DNA of 64,000 bases from Candidatus Gastranaerophilales bacterium (GCA_944322725.1 CALUPU010000009.1:1-64000); one strand, 5' to 3'. Shown: positions 35,692 to 44,076, counted from the stretch's first letter. The notes: generated by a model from the letters alone, not told the origin. Program-made: numbers and translations.

Positions 35692-36456
35692 ATGCTCATA
35701 GATACGCACACACATATTGATATGGAAAATTTTAAAGACCGTTTTGACGAAGTGCTCAAAACTGCTGAGGAGTACGGGGTGAAAAAGGTTGTTATCCCGG
35801 GTGTGGAGCCTGCGGGGTTTTCGCGTATTGTTGAGTTGTGCGAAAAATATGACAATGTATACGGTGCTGTCGGGATTCATCCCGAGGAAGCGGGTGCTTT
35901 TGATGAAAAAGCTGAAACTTTAATGCGTGAATATCTGAAACATCCGAAAATCATTGCAGTGGGCGAGGTAGGGCTTGATTATTACTGGGATAAATCACAG
36001 ATTGAACGCCAGAAAGAGATTTTTGAACGTCAGATTTTGATAGCAAAAGAGGCTAAAAAACCTGTACTTGTGCATGACAGAGAGGCTCATCTTGATACAT
36101 TTGAGATTCTGAAAAAAGCAAATGCTAAAGAGACGGGAGTTGTTATGCATTGTTTTTCAGGAAGTCCGGAATTTGCGATGGAGTGTGTTAAAGAAGGGTT
36201 TTATATTGCACTTGGCGGGGTTGTGACTTTTAAGAACGCAAAGAAAGTAAAAGAGGTTGCAAAGGTTGTCCCGCTTGAAAAGTTACTGTTAGAAACCGAT
36301 GCACCATATATGACACCCGTTCCCTACCGCGGCAAAGAGAACCAGCCTGCGTATGTAAAGTTTGTTGCACAGGAGATTGCAAACCTCAGGGGAATAAGTT
36401 TTGAAGAAGTGGCAGAAGCTACCACACAAAACGCTCAAAGGGTTTTAAAAATCTAA
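35692..36456 (+). CDS. tatD: TatD-family metal-dependent deoxyribonuclease
   Basis: A TIM-barrel hydrolase of 254 residues with the metal-binding series DTHTHIDM near the start, VGEVGLDYYW (~90), KPVLVHDREAH (~120), MHCFSGSPEF (~145) and LLETDAPYMTP (~200). TatD proteins act as 3'-5' DNA/RNA exonucleases in repair and turnover. The start overlaps the end of the HEAT gene context by a single spacer base. Its last 4 bases overlap the convergent small gene at 36453. Confidence 0.93.
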   Translation: MLIDTHTHIDMENFKDRFDEVLKTAEEYGVKKVVIPGVEPAGFSRIVELCEKYDNVYGAVGIHPEEAGAFDEKAETLMREYLKHPKIIAVGEVGLDYYWDKSQIERQKEIFERQILIAKEAKKPVLVHDREAHLDTFEILKKANAKETGVVMHCFSGSPEFAMECVKEGFYIALGGVVTFKNAKKVKEVAKVVPLEKLLLETDAPYMTPVPYRGKENQPAYVKFVAQEIANLRGISFEEVAEATTQNAQRVLKI

Positions 36457-36653
36457 CTGCACATACGTTTTTCATATTTTGTGATTAGCCCGTCGACCTT
36501 TCGGCGTGTGTCATAGAGGAGTTTTGTGAGCCGGAGCAGGTCATCAAAACAAACATCTTCTTCTCTGGCTGTTGAGATTATAAGTCTGTCAACTTTTTGC
36601 AGATCTAATTTTATAGATTTTTGGAGAAGTTTAATTTTTTCTTGTCTGGTCAT
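36453..36653 (-). CDS. Small charged helical protein next to an XRE regulator
   Basis: A 66-residue protein, MTRQEKIKLLQKSIKLDLQK onward, two helices rich in Lys, Asp and Leu, ending KYEKRMCS. AAGGCAAG precedes the ATG. It is divergent from the XRE-type regulator at 36733 across 79 bases that hold paired repeats, so the two may form a small regulated locus. No family is recognised; a toxin or antitoxin role would be a guess. Confidence 0.55.
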   Translation of the reverse strand: MTRQEKIKLLQKSIKLDLQKVDRLIISTAREEDVCFDDLLRLTKLLYDTRRKVDGLITKYEKRMCS

Positions 36654-36665
36654 TTTCTTGCCTTT

Positions 36666-36695
36666 GTTTATAAACTATTTAAATTGATTATAAAC
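36666..36695. promoter_or_regulatory. Candidate operator: two TTATAAAC repeats 20 bp apart
   Basis: TTATAAAC occurs at 36668-36675 and again at 36688-36695. The first copy is part of the perfect palindrome GTTTATAAAC (36666-36675); the second is a one-base variant of it. The 20-bp offset is two helical turns, as expected for two regulator dimers on one DNA face. Confidence 0.5.
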
Positions 36696-36732
36696 AATAG
36701 ATTTTGTTTTGTCAATGAACTATCATTAAAAA

Positions 36733-36954
36733 ATGAACAATGAGCAATTTCTAAAAAAACTTGGAAGAAAAATAAGAATCTTGAGAGAGGATAAAAATTA
36801 TCCTCAAGATAAATTTGCATGTATTTCAAATATTGACCAAAGTTATTTAAGCAAACTTGAAAACGGCAAAGCAAACCCCAGTATCATTTATCTCAAACAA
36901 ATCGCAGACGCTCTGGAAGTCGATATAAAAGAGCTTTTCAACTTTGTGATTTAA
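36733..36954 (+). CDS. XRE-family helix-turn-helix regulator
   Basis: A 73-residue protein consisting of one Cro/C1-type HTH domain. The fold is visible as LGRKIRILREDKNYPQDKFA, then SNIDQSYLSKLENGKANPSI with the recognition helix, and LKQIADALEVDIKELF. There is no ligand or dimerisation domain beyond this. The ATG lacks a ribosome site, and TATCAT lies six bases upstream. The paired repeats at 36666-36695 are likely its own operator, and the small gene at 36453 the co-regulated partner. Confidence 0.85.
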   Translation: MNNEQFLKKLGRKIRILREDKNYPQDKFACISNIDQSYLSKLENGKANPSIIYLKQIADALEVDIKELFNFVI

Positions 36955-36963
36955 TATATCAGC

Positions 36964-37764
36964 CTAAATCTCTTCAATAACACCTATCAGAAGTTTCATA
37001 AAAGAATCTTTGACTTTTGCCGCTGTTTCTACAACTTCGGAATGCGACAGTCTTGAAGGATGTACCCCCGCAGCGGAATTGGTTATACAGCTTATACCGA
37101 GAACCTTTATACCGCAATAATTTGCAACAAGCGCCTCCGGCACAGTAGACATCCCTACAGCATCAGCCCCCATGATACGAAGCATATTTATCTCGGCAGG
37201 TGTTTCATAACTCGGTCCGCTCATTGCAGCATACACACCCTTGTGCACGGACAATTTAAGTTCGCGTGCTTTATTCTCTGCACATTCGGCAAGAGAGTGA
37301 TTATAAACTTCGGTCATATCAGGGAATCTGTCCCCCAGAGTAGAATCATTTTCTCCTATCAAAGGATTAACACCCATTAAATTAATATGGTCTTTGATAA
37401 TCATCAAATCACCTGCATTGTATTTTTTGTTTACACTGCCGGCAGCGTTAGTGATAATGAGTGTATTCACGCCGAGTTTTTTCATAACTTTTATCGGATA
37501 CACAATACGGCTTATATGATACCCCTCGTAGTAATGGTATCTTCCCTGCATAATCACGGCGTTTTTGCCGCAAACTTTTGCAAAAACAAGCTGTCCTTTG
37601 TGACCTGCTACAGTAGAGGTTTCAAACCCCGGAATATCAGAATATCTTATCCTTATACCATCAAGATTATCCGCAAAATCACCAAGACCCGAACCCAGTA
37701 TGATACCTATTTCGGGTACAAAATCTTTTATTTGCTTTTGAATAAATTCGATTGTTTCTTTCAT
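36964..37764 (-). CDS. punA: Purine nucleoside phosphorylase
   Basis: This enzyme cleaves inosine or guanosine with phosphate to free base and ribose-1-phosphate. The 266-residue protein has the trimeric PNP (family 2) motifs GIILGSGLGDFAD, VAGHKGQL, QGRYHYYEG, ITNAAGSVN, AMSGPSYETPAE and GMSTVPE. It is the last gene of the minus-strand run from the ferredoxin subunit at 40403. The 8-base gap to the gamma subunit gene suggests co-transcription, although the functions are unrelated. Confidence 0.92.
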   Translation of the reverse strand: MKETIEFIQKQIKDFVPEIGIILGSGLGDFADNLDGIRIRYSDIPGFETSTVAGHKGQLVFAKVCGKNAVIMQGRYHYYEGYHISRIVYPIKVMKKLGVNTLIITNAAGSVNKKYNAGDLMIIKDHINLMGVNPLIGENDSTLGDRFPDMTEVYNHSLAECAENKARELKLSVHKGVYAAMSGPSYETPAEINMLRIMGADAVGMSTVPEALVANYCGIKVLGISCITNSAAGVHPSRLSHSEVVETAAKVKDSFMKLLIGVIEEI

Positions 37765-37772
37765 AATTCAAA

Positions 37773-38339
37773 TTATACAGTAACTAATTGATTTTTGATA
37801 ATATTAGCGCCAAATTCAACACATTCAATATTATTTGGCAGCAGTGCAGCTTTTTTAGCAGACACGGTTTTTGCCATTTCTGTCATAACTTCTTTTATGG
37901 ACTCAAGTTTCAAAATACCTGTTTTTTCAATAAACGCACCAAGAGCCATAACATTAACAAATGCCGGCTGGGTAAGCTTGTGAGCCAGTTCGTTAAGCGG
38001 AATATTAATGTATTTTATATCTGTTCTTTTAGGTTTCAAACGGCTTAAAGAAGAATTGACTATCATAAACCCGCCTGATTTTACTCTGTTTTCAAACTTT
38101 GCCTGAGAAGCTTCATTCAATGCAATAACAGCATCAGCTTCGTCTATAATGGGAGAAGGGACTTCATCATCAGAAATATTGACGGCACAATTTACAGCAC
38201 CGCCCCTCATTTCAGCACCGTAAGCCGGAAACCACGTTGTATATTTACCTTCAAAAACAGCCGTGTGACAGAGTAAAATACCTGCAAACAATGCTCCTTG
38301 TCCGCCAAAACCGGAAATTATTACACTCATATCTGCCAT
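37773..38339 (-). CDS. 2-oxoacid:ferredoxin oxidoreductase, gamma subunit
   Basis: A 188-residue gamma-type subunit with the typical start SVIISGFGGQGALFAGILL, then TTWFPAYGAEMRGGAVNCAV, and an ADAVIALNEAS segment. It completes the four-gene set delta-alpha-beta-gamma. Its first base coincides with the last of the beta gene, so translation is coupled. The complex oxidises a CoA-dependent 2-oxoacid (2-oxoglutarate or branched-chain) and reduces ferredoxin; sequence alone does not separate KOR from VOR. Confidence 0.9.
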   Translation of the reverse strand: MADMSVIISGFGGQGALFAGILLCHTAVFEGKYTTWFPAYGAEMRGGAVNCAVNISDDEVPSPIIDEADAVIALNEASQAKFENRVKSGGFMIVNSSLSRLKPKRTDIKYINIPLNELAHKLTQPAFVNVMALGAFIEKTGILKLESIKEVMTEMAKTVSAKKAALLPNNIECVEFGANIIKNQLVTV

Positions 38340-39097
38340 TATAACTGCTCCTTAGCCGTAATATCTTTGAATACACCCACAGGGTGAACTGTTTCTATTA
38401 CGTTTCCAATGTGTTTTACCGCTTCAACAGGGGGCATGTGCCAGTTTGTGGGACATGCAGCCAAAACTTCTACAAACCCGTAGCCAAGCCCTTTTATTTG
38501 TGCCTCAAAAGCCTTTCTTATTGCTTCTTTAGCCTTTCTGATATTTTTTGTATCCGTAATTGCAACCCTTGCACAGTATGCTGTTCCGTCACACTTTGCA
38601 ACTATTTCCGCTGCATGAAGCGGGTATCCTGTCAATTCAGGATTTCTGCCGGCAGGAGTTGTTGTAGTAACCTGACCCGCAAGAGTTGTCGCACTCGCCT
38701 GACCGCCTGTCATACCGAAATTTGTGTTGTTAATCATTATCGTTGTTAAGTGTTCGCCGCGGCACGCTGTGTGTATGGTTTCGTTAAAACCTATAGTAGC
38801 AGCATCTCCGTCGCCCTGATAAGTAAATACAAATTTATCGGGCTTGCATCTTTTTACACCTGTAGCAACACAGGGAGAACGACCGTGAGAAGCACCCGCA
38901 ACATCAAGATTAAAGAATTTTTCAAGAAATATAGAACAGCCAACAGAAGAAATTGCTATTGTGTCTTTTTGAAGATTATATTCATCAATCAACTCGGCAA
39001 TGATTCTTAGCACAACCCCGTGCCCGCAGCCCGGACAGAAGGTAAAATGTCCGTCTTTAAGAAGTGATTCGGGTCTTTTGTATACTAAAGTTTCCAT
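38339..39097 (-). CDS. 2-oxoacid:ferredoxin oxidoreductase, beta (TPP) subunit
   Basis: A 252-residue subunit that binds thiamine pyrophosphate and the proximal 4Fe-4S cluster. CPGCGHGVV gives the cluster cysteines, joined by a later Cys in VGCSIF. The TPP motif is GDGDAATIGFNE with NNTNFGMTGGQ. It overlaps the neighbours by one base at each end (alpha stop/beta start, beta stop/gamma start). Confidence 0.93.
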   Translation of the reverse strand: METLVYKRPESLLKDGHFTFCPGCGHGVVLRIIAELIDEYNLQKDTIAISSVGCSIFLEKFFNLDVAGASHGRSPCVATGVKRCKPDKFVFTYQGDGDAATIGFNETIHTACRGEHLTTIMINNTNFGMTGGQASATTLAGQVTTTTPAGRNPELTGYPLHAAEIVAKCDGTAYCARVAITDTKNIRKAKEAIRKAFEAQIKGLGYGFVEVLAACPTNWHMPPVEAVKHIGNVIETVHPVGVFKDITAKEQL

Positions 39098-40179
39098 TAT
39101 CTTACCCCCGCTTCTTTTTTGCTGTCTAATGTTTTGTACAATTCTTCTATTTTTGAGTAAATCATATCAGGAGTAAGCAGCCCTCCGCCTGTTCTTCCGT
39201 AAAACTCTACAGGGCATGCGCCAAATACAGCAGAACGCACATCCAGAAGCATCTGACCTTTGTTAAGTTCCAAATCAAGAATCATATCTGCTTTTTTTGC
39301 AGCTTCGTGCAAATCCCTGTCAGGGAACGGAGACAGTGTCACGGGTCTGAACAGCCCTACTTTCATACCATTCTCTCTGGCTCGTTTCACCGCAGCCCTG
39401 GCAACTCTTCCGACCGTACCGAATGCGGTAAGCACAAGTTTTGCGTCACTAAGCATATAATCTTCGTATGTTGTCTCGTTTTTGGCAATCAGTTCGTATT
39501 TTTCAAAAATTCTGTTTGTAAGTTCCTCTAATGCACCTTCAGGCATATGAAGCGAAACTATATTCCTTGCCGGACGGTTGTCAGCACCCGACAGTGCCCA
39601 TTCACTAACATCAGGGTCATTGTAAGGATATTCTTTAAACTCGGCAGGCTCCATCATCTGTCCCAGTATCCCGTCAGCAAGCAGCATTACGGGGTTTCTG
39701 TATTTTATAGCAAGGTGAAATGCCCTGTAAGTAAGGTCAATTGCTTCCTGCACATTGGAAGGTGAGAGCACAATCAGCTTATAATCACCGTTTCCGCCGC
39801 CTTTTAAAGCCTGAAAATAATCAGCCTGCGCAGGCGCAATATTACCGAGCCCGGGTCCGCCTCTCATAACACTTATGATAACCCCGGGAACCTCTGCGCA
39901 GCACATTGCGGAGAACGCCTCCTGCATCAATGCAATTCCGCAGGATGATGAAGAAGTCATTGCCTTTGTACCTGTAGTGCCTGCGCCTATAACCATGTTT
40001 ATAGAGGCAAGTTCGCTTTCCGCTGTAATAAAAGTTCTGCCCAACTCAGGCAGATGTCTTCCCATGTATTCGCCGATTTCGCTTTGAGGAGTAATCGGAT
40101 AGCCGAAGTAGCATTGACAGCCGGCTTTGATAGCAGCTTTTGCAATAGCTTCATTTCCCTTTACCAAAACTTTTGCCAC
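39097..40179 (-). CDS. vorB: 2-oxoacid:ferredoxin oxidoreductase, alpha subunit (VorB-type)
   Basis: A 360-residue alpha subunit: KGNEAIAKAAIKAGCQCYFG, YPITPQSEIGEYM, FITAESELASINMVIGAGTTG, SSSCGIALMQEAFS and VMRGGPGLGNIAPAQADY are typical of the VorB/KorA type. The C-terminal half is the transketolase-C-like domain. The closest naming I know is 3-methyl-2-oxobutanoate:ferredoxin oxidoreductase subunit VorB, but 2-oxoglutarate enzymes look much alike. Oxygen-sensitive complexes like this are common in fermenting anaerobes. Confidence 0.9.
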   Translation of the reverse strand: MAKVLVKGNEAIAKAAIKAGCQCYFGYPITPQSEIGEYMGRHLPELGRTFITAESELASINMVIGAGTTGTKAMTSSSSCGIALMQEAFSAMCCAEVPGVIISVMRGGPGLGNIAPAQADYFQALKGGGNGDYKLIVLSPSNVQEAIDLTYRAFHLAIKYRNPVMLLADGILGQMMEPAEFKEYPYNDPDVSEWALSGADNRPARNIVSLHMPEGALEELTNRIFEKYELIAKNETTYEDYMLSDAKLVLTAFGTVGRVARAAVKRARENGMKVGLFRPVTLSPFPDRDLHEAAKKADMILDLELNKGQMLLDVRSAVFGACPVEFYGRTGGGLLTPDMIYSKIEELYKTLDSKKEAGVR

Positions 40180-40193
40180 TATCTTAAAACCTC

Positions 40194-40403
40194 CTATTTA
40201 AAAACCTCTTTTATTGCAACATCGGGACAATTCATCGCACACATTGCACAGCCTATGCATTCATTATTTTTATCCGAAAATTCAGCAGGATAATCTCCGT
40301 GAAGATTTCTTTCTTCACTGACTTTTAAAAGACCCTTGGGGCAAGCATTGATACACAAATAACATCCCTTGCACACATCTCTATCTATTACAATCCTGCC
40401 CAT
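40194..40403 (-). CDS. 2-oxoacid:ferredoxin oxidoreductase, delta (ferredoxin) subunit
   Basis: A 69-residue 2x[4Fe-4S] ferredoxin. Clusters are bound by CKGCYLCINACPKG and CIGCAMCAMNCPDVA. It is the first gene of the delta-alpha-beta-gamma operon and passes electrons from the beta subunit to external ferredoxin. GGAAGAAG is upstream of the ATG. No promoter is obvious in the 70 bases before it; the conserved element at 40473-40651 lies beyond. Confidence 0.93.
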   Translation of the reverse strand: MGRIVIDRDVCKGCYLCINACPKGLLKVSEERNLHGDYPAEFSDKNNECIGCAMCAMNCPDVAIKEVFK

Positions 40404-40472
40404 AATTTAGAACTTCTTCCGGTTAAAACTTTTATACATACAATTGTATCACGCTGTATGCAAAAAACAAGC

Positions 40473-40651
40473 TGTCCGAGAAAATTTCGTGATAAGGAAC
40501 GTGAACAAAATTTTTGACAAAGTGAACAACAGAGCCAAAGGCGATGTTAGTGAACCTGTCTCCGTAGTGAAACGGAGGTGAGTGGCTTATTGAAAAGGTG
40601 AACAATTGCTGGCTGCGGTGAGCCGGCAGCAATTGTGACACTAGATTAGTT
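40473..40651 (+). repeat. Conserved intergenic element, copy A
   Basis: Three blocks are shared with the inverted copy at 52329-52453: 40473-40498 (24 of 26 bases alike), 40580-40601 (22 of 22 identical) and TAGATTAGTT at 40642-40651. Between the second and third blocks is a strong hairpin, CAATTGCTG (40603-40611) with CAGCAATTG (40627-40635). Block spacing differs from copy B (81 versus 26 bases between blocks one and two). The tetranucleotide GTGA recurs eight times from 40501 to 40638, often 17-21 bases apart. No gene is visible here. The type of element is unknown; it could be a small mobile element end, a remnant, or an RNA. Confidence 0.65.
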
Positions 40652-40663
40652 TTTAAAAGCAGG

Positions 40664-41653
40664 TTATTCATGTAAAGCATCTTTGAGCATTTTGCAGGCT
40701 AAATCTAAAGCCCCCTTAGCGGCAAATGTATCTGATAAAGCATTGAGCATAACAAAGTCATGGATTGTGCCGTTTATCCTTACATTCAAAACATCCACGC
40801 CTGCTGAATCAAGCTTTCTGGCATACGCCTCTCCTTCATCTCGAAGCACATCGTTTTCATCAGTAATAATTAAAGTAGGAGGCAAAAGAGCAAGTTCCTC
40901 CTCAGAAGCTTTTAATGGTGAAACCGTAGCATCGTCTCTGAGTTTCTTTTCCGGTACATATGCCTCAAAAAACCACTCCATTGCCTTTTTACTCAACCAC
41001 GGACCGTCTTTAAAAGAATCATAAGATTTTGTGTCCATATCAGCATTTGTAACAGGATAAAACAGACATTCAAAAATAATATCGGGCTTGTTTTCTTTTT
41101 GCTTTTGCAGGGCTTTTTTGACAGCAAGTGCCGTAACTGTTGCCATATTGCCGCCTGCGCTGTCGCCGGCAATAGCAATTTTTGTATTATCAATATTTAA
41201 TTCTTTTGCATTGTTATAAATATACTCCAGCACCCTGCTTATTTCATTGAGTGCCTGAGGATATTGAGCCTCAGGTGAAAGAGAGTATTCAGGAAAAAAT
41301 ACCGCAGAATCCGTACAAACAGCCAGTTTTCTTATAAGCATATCAAAACTTTCTTTTCCGCCCATTACCCAGCCTCCGCCGTGGATATAGAGAATTACCG
41401 GTAATTTTTCCGTTGAGTTTTTCGGACGAACCACCCGTACTTCAATATCCTGTGTATCCTGCGCAGGAACATTTATATCTGCAACATCGGCATCAATCTC
41501 TTTATGTGTTTCAATCTGCAGGCTGTCAAGAAAATCTCTTGCCCCGTCAGGTGAAAGTGTGTATAAAGGTGCGTTATCTCTTTGTTCAAGCATAGAGATA
41601 AATTCTTCTGTTTTTGTGTTTAAATTCGGCAGTTTTGAATTAGCGTCTGACAT
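40664..41653 (-). CDS. Alpha/beta hydrolase, hormone-sensitive-lipase type esterase
   Basis: A 329-residue cytoplasmic esterase. HGGGWVMGG is the oxyanion-hole motif of the HSL (family IV) group, GDSAGGNMA holds the nucleophilic Ser, DENDVLRDEG the catalytic Asp, and GTIHDFVML the catalytic His. AAGGAG precedes the ATG. It is monocistronic. The natural ester is unknown. The 3' end faces the conserved element at 40473-40651. Confidence 0.92.
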   Translation of the reverse strand: MSDANSKLPNLNTKTEEFISMLEQRDNAPLYTLSPDGARDFLDSLQIETHKEIDADVADINVPAQDTQDIEVRVVRPKNSTEKLPVILYIHGGGWVMGGKESFDMLIRKLAVCTDSAVFFPEYSLSPEAQYPQALNEISRVLEYIYNNAKELNIDNTKIAIAGDSAGGNMATVTALAVKKALQKQKENKPDIIFECLFYPVTNADMDTKSYDSFKDGPWLSKKAMEWFFEAYVPEKKLRDDATVSPLKASEEELALLPPTLIITDENDVLRDEGEAYARKLDSAGVDVLNVRINGTIHDFVMLNALSDTFAAKGALDLACKMLKDALHE

Positions 41654-41729
41654 ATTTTTCTCCTTCTTGCCGCAGGATAACAGCAGGTTATCGTTTTTTC
41701 ATCCGATAGCTGTGCATTTTTTTATGTAA

Positions 41730-41735
41730 TATAAT
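41730..41735 (+). promoter_or_regulatory. -10 element close to the start codon of the DUF4145-like gene
   Basis: TATAAT ends nine bases before the ATG at 41745. Transcription would begin two or three bases before the start codon, giving an almost leaderless mRNA; no ribosome site is visible and the -35 is poor. Confidence 0.4.
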
Positions 41736-41744
41736 CATAATGAA

Positions 41745-42440
41745 ATGAGTAACTTTGACTTTTTAAAAGATATAAACAATGACCTGTTCAAACTCGCTCA
41801 GGAAGCGGAAAAACTCTTTCGAGACGGGTATTTTGAACAATGCATGACCCAGACAAGACGATTCGGCGAGAACATATGCAGGCTCGTAATCGCTGACAGA
41901 GCCCTGCCTTCCGATTCTTTTGACGAAATGCTTGCTACGCTCAAAGACACACCTTCACCCTCTGAACAGGAAAAAGAATTTCTTGACGACCTGTACTTTT
42001 TAAAAAAAGCAGGCAATACGGCAGTACATTCCTTGAAATGCAGCAACGATGCAGACGCAGGCAAAAACGCTCTTGAGTGTCTGGAACGTACATTCGAAAC
42101 AGCAATTAACTATGCAGTATTTAAATGCAATGCAGACAAAAAAATCCTGTCTCTTGCTTTTGACGAAGAACTCTTGATGACCGGAAAAAAAAGTAAAGCC
42201 GCATCTTTGCAGGAAAAATACGTTGAAAGAAAACAAAAAGAACAATCAACAAAAAAAACAGAACCGAAAAAATCTAAAAAGAAATCTAAAAAAACAAACC
42301 TTGAACTGTACGAGGAATATCTCGAAGCAAAAAAAGAACGTTCAAAAAAATTCAAGAATAAACCGCTTGCACGCGAAATCATTGAAGTAATAATAGCCTG
42401 CGGAATTATTTATCTGGCATATATTTTATTTTTTAACTAA
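41745..42440 (+). CDS. DUF4145-like protein with C-terminal membrane anchor
   Basis: A 231-residue protein. Residues 1-130 resemble the DUF4145/HEPN-like helical domain found at the N-terminus of some HsdR-type proteins and alone (KLAQEAEKLFRDGYFEQCMT, RRFGENICRLVIADR, KKAGNTAVHSL). A Lys/Glu linker (~160-205, with KKSKKKSKKTNLELYEEYL) leads to one C-terminal membrane helix (EIIEVIIACGIIYLAYILFF). This topology places the domain in the cytoplasm, tail-anchored. The function is unknown; a role near nucleic acid or in stress response is only an analogy. Confidence 0.65.
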   Translation: MSNFDFLKDINNDLFKLAQEAEKLFRDGYFEQCMTQTRRFGENICRLVIADRALPSDSFDEMLATLKDTPSPSEQEKEFLDDLYFLKKAGNTAVHSLKCSNDADAGKNALECLERTFETAINYAVFKCNADKKILSLAFDEELLMTGKKSKAASLQEKYVERKQKEQSTKKTEPKKSKKKSKKTNLELYEEYLEAKKERSKKFKNKPLAREIIEVIIACGIIYLAYILFFN

Positions 42441-42452
42441 AAGGAGAAAGAT

Positions 42453-43079
42453 ATGAAAGTTTTACTGGTCAACGGAAGCGGAAACTTAAAGGGCTGTACC
42501 TACACGGCACTGTCAGAAATAGCAAAAGTGCTTGAATTAAAAGGCATACACACAGAAATATTTCAGGTAGGAGCCAAACCAATAAGAGACTGCATAGGAT
42601 GCTGTGCCTGCAAAAAAAACGGCGGTCACTGCGTATTCACCGAAGACAGTGTAAATGAGTTTATCGACAGAGCAAAAGAAGCTGACGGCTTTATATTCGG
42701 CTCTCCCGTATACTATGCTCACCCCTCAGGCAGGCTGCTGTCATTTATGGACAGAGCATTTTACGCAAATTCGGCGGCATTTGCATTCAAACCTGCAGCT
42801 GCAATAGTTTCCGCAAGGCGTGCAGGCACAACAGCCTCTATAGATGCAATAACAAAACACTTTACAATAAACAACATGCCGGTAGTTTCTTCAAACTACT
42901 GGAACATGGTTCACGGAAACACGCCTGACGAGATTCAGCAGGATAAAGAAGGCTTGCAGGTAATGCGCCATCTCGCGATGAATATGGCATGGCTTTTAAA
43001 ATGTATTGAAGCAGGCAGAATAAACGGCATAGAAAGACCTGTTTTAGAAGAAAAAATTCGGACAAACTTTATACGATAG
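42453..43079 (+). CDS. Flavodoxin-fold NAD(P)H-dependent FMN reductase
   Basis: A 208-residue flavoprotein of the NADPH-dependent FMN reductase / iron-sulfur flavoprotein type. The start VLLVNGSGNLKGCTYTAL binds FMN phosphate, CIGCCACKKNGGHC has the Cys pattern seen in iron-sulfur flavoproteins, and FGSPVYYAHPSGRLLSFMDR binds the flavin ring. AAGGAG precedes the ATG. It follows the DUF4145-like gene by 12 bases. It probably transfers electrons to small molecules or ferredoxin-like partners. Confidence 0.88.
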   Translation: MKVLLVNGSGNLKGCTYTALSEIAKVLELKGIHTEIFQVGAKPIRDCIGCCACKKNGGHCVFTEDSVNEFIDRAKEADGFIFGSPVYYAHPSGRLLSFMDRAFYANSAAFAFKPAAAIVSARRAGTTASIDAITKHFTINNMPVVSSNYWNMVHGNTPDEIQQDKEGLQVMRHLAMNMAWLLKCIEAGRINGIERPVLEEKIRTNFIR

Positions 43080-43119
43080 CCAAAAAGCGCCTTGGCTAAA
43101 AGAAAACAAATTAACTATC

Positions 43120-43149
43120 AAAAAGACAGGTTACTTAACCTGTCTTTTT
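43120..43149. terminator. Bidirectional rho-independent terminator
   Basis: A 14-bp perfect stem AAAAAGACAGGTTA / TAACCTGTCTTTTT with a two-base loop overlaps the last codons of the convergent WG-repeat gene. Confidence 0.85.
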
Positions 43150-44039
43150 ATTTTATTTCTTACACCAGAAAAAGGTCCGTTATTGGGATTTCTCACGTTC
43201 TGATAATATTTTTTTGCGTATGTAAAAGGAAATTTGGGTATCCAGCCGAGTTTTACAAATATAGATACCGTGTCAGCCCCTTGAGAAAGCATCAAATCAT
43301 CTATTGTCTGCTCATATGCAGGAGAAATAGATGAAAGAAGTTTAAGAGCATAGTCTGCACAGGTCAATGCATAGTAGCCTGAGAGAACACCTGTATTGGC
43401 AACAAGATGCGTAACTTTAAATTCCTTATCATTAATCATGACTTTTTTTACGTTTTCAGGGAGTTCTATATCATTTGAACCTGACTTTTCTATCTGATAC
43501 CATTCCCCTTCATACTGAACGCGCAGAGCTTGAGGATTAGGCATATAGATATCTTCGAACATAGTGTTCAATAATACATTACCGTCAAAATCAACTATAC
43601 CGTATTTATAATTCTTGCAAATTAAAAACATTCTGCCAAACATAGGGTCAATCGAACTGTATTCAGGCGGAATTATCGTTTTTCCTGTTTCGTCATATAA
43701 GCCGTAATCATTGTCATTGCCGAGTTTTACATATTTACCGAAAACTCTTTCCACATGCCTGTATTTAGGCTTCACAAGATAATTGCCCGCGCAATCAATC
43801 AGACCGAAACGGTTCTTTTTCTGTACAATCCACGAGGTAGTACCGACTCTGATAAGTTTTGCGTATTCGGGTTTTACGATTACATTATCGTTTTTGTCCT
43901 TCAGCCCGAATTTTCCATCCTCATTAAACACTACAAGGTCAGTCATTTTTAAAACTGCCTTCGGTTGTGTATTTTCGACAGCAGAGGCAATATTCTGTAA
44001 AATAATTAATAAACCCAGTAAAATAACTATCTTTTTCAT
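43131..44039 (-). CDS. Exported WG-repeat protein
   Basis: A 302-residue protein with a signal peptide (residues 1-20, ending ASA). Four WG-type beta repeats follow between ~35 and 175: GKFGLKDKNDNVIVKPEY, NRFGLIDCAGNYLVKPKY, NDYGLYDETGKTIIPPEY and YKYGIVDFDGNVLLNTMF, each with the Trp position replaced by Phe or Tyr. The C-terminal ~100 residues are helical and basic. WG repeats form beta-propeller-like surfaces thought to bind partners. It lies head-to-head with the AsmA-like gene, sharing the intergenic promoter region. Confidence 0.82.
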   Translation of the reverse strand: MKKIVILLGLLIILQNIASAVENTQPKAVLKMTDLVVFNEDGKFGLKDKNDNVIVKPEYAKLIRVGTTSWIVQKKNRFGLIDCAGNYLVKPKYRHVERVFGKYVKLGNDNDYGLYDETGKTIIPPEYSSIDPMFGRMFLICKNYKYGIVDFDGNVLLNTMFEDIYMPNPQALRVQYEGEWYQIEKSGSNDIELPENVKKVMINDKEFKVTHLVANTGVLSGYYALTCADYALKLLSSISPAYEQTIDDLMLSQGADTVSIFVKLGWIPKFPFTYAKKYYQNVRNPNNGPFSGVRNKIKRQVK

Positions 44040-44067
44040 AACATAATGATAGCATAATATTGCATTA

Positions 44068-44076
44068 TGTTATAAT
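44068..44076 (+). promoter_or_regulatory. Extended -10 promoter before the AsmA-like gene
   Basis: TGTTATAAT (44068-44076) fits TGn-TATAAT and lies ~46 bases before the gene start. Confidence 0.45.

Noticed and set aside
36453-36954. Toxin-antitoxin pair
   Set aside because: A small protein next to an XRE regulator is suggestive, but the genes are divergent and the 66-residue protein shows no toxin motif. I kept it as a regulated locus only.
40580-40601. Similarity of block two of the intergenic element to a tRNA-Ser D arm (GAGTGGCT)
   Set aside because: Only eight to ten bases resemble the D arm; no acceptor, anticodon or T arm can be drawn around either copy, so it is not a tRNA or tRNA fragment on present evidence.
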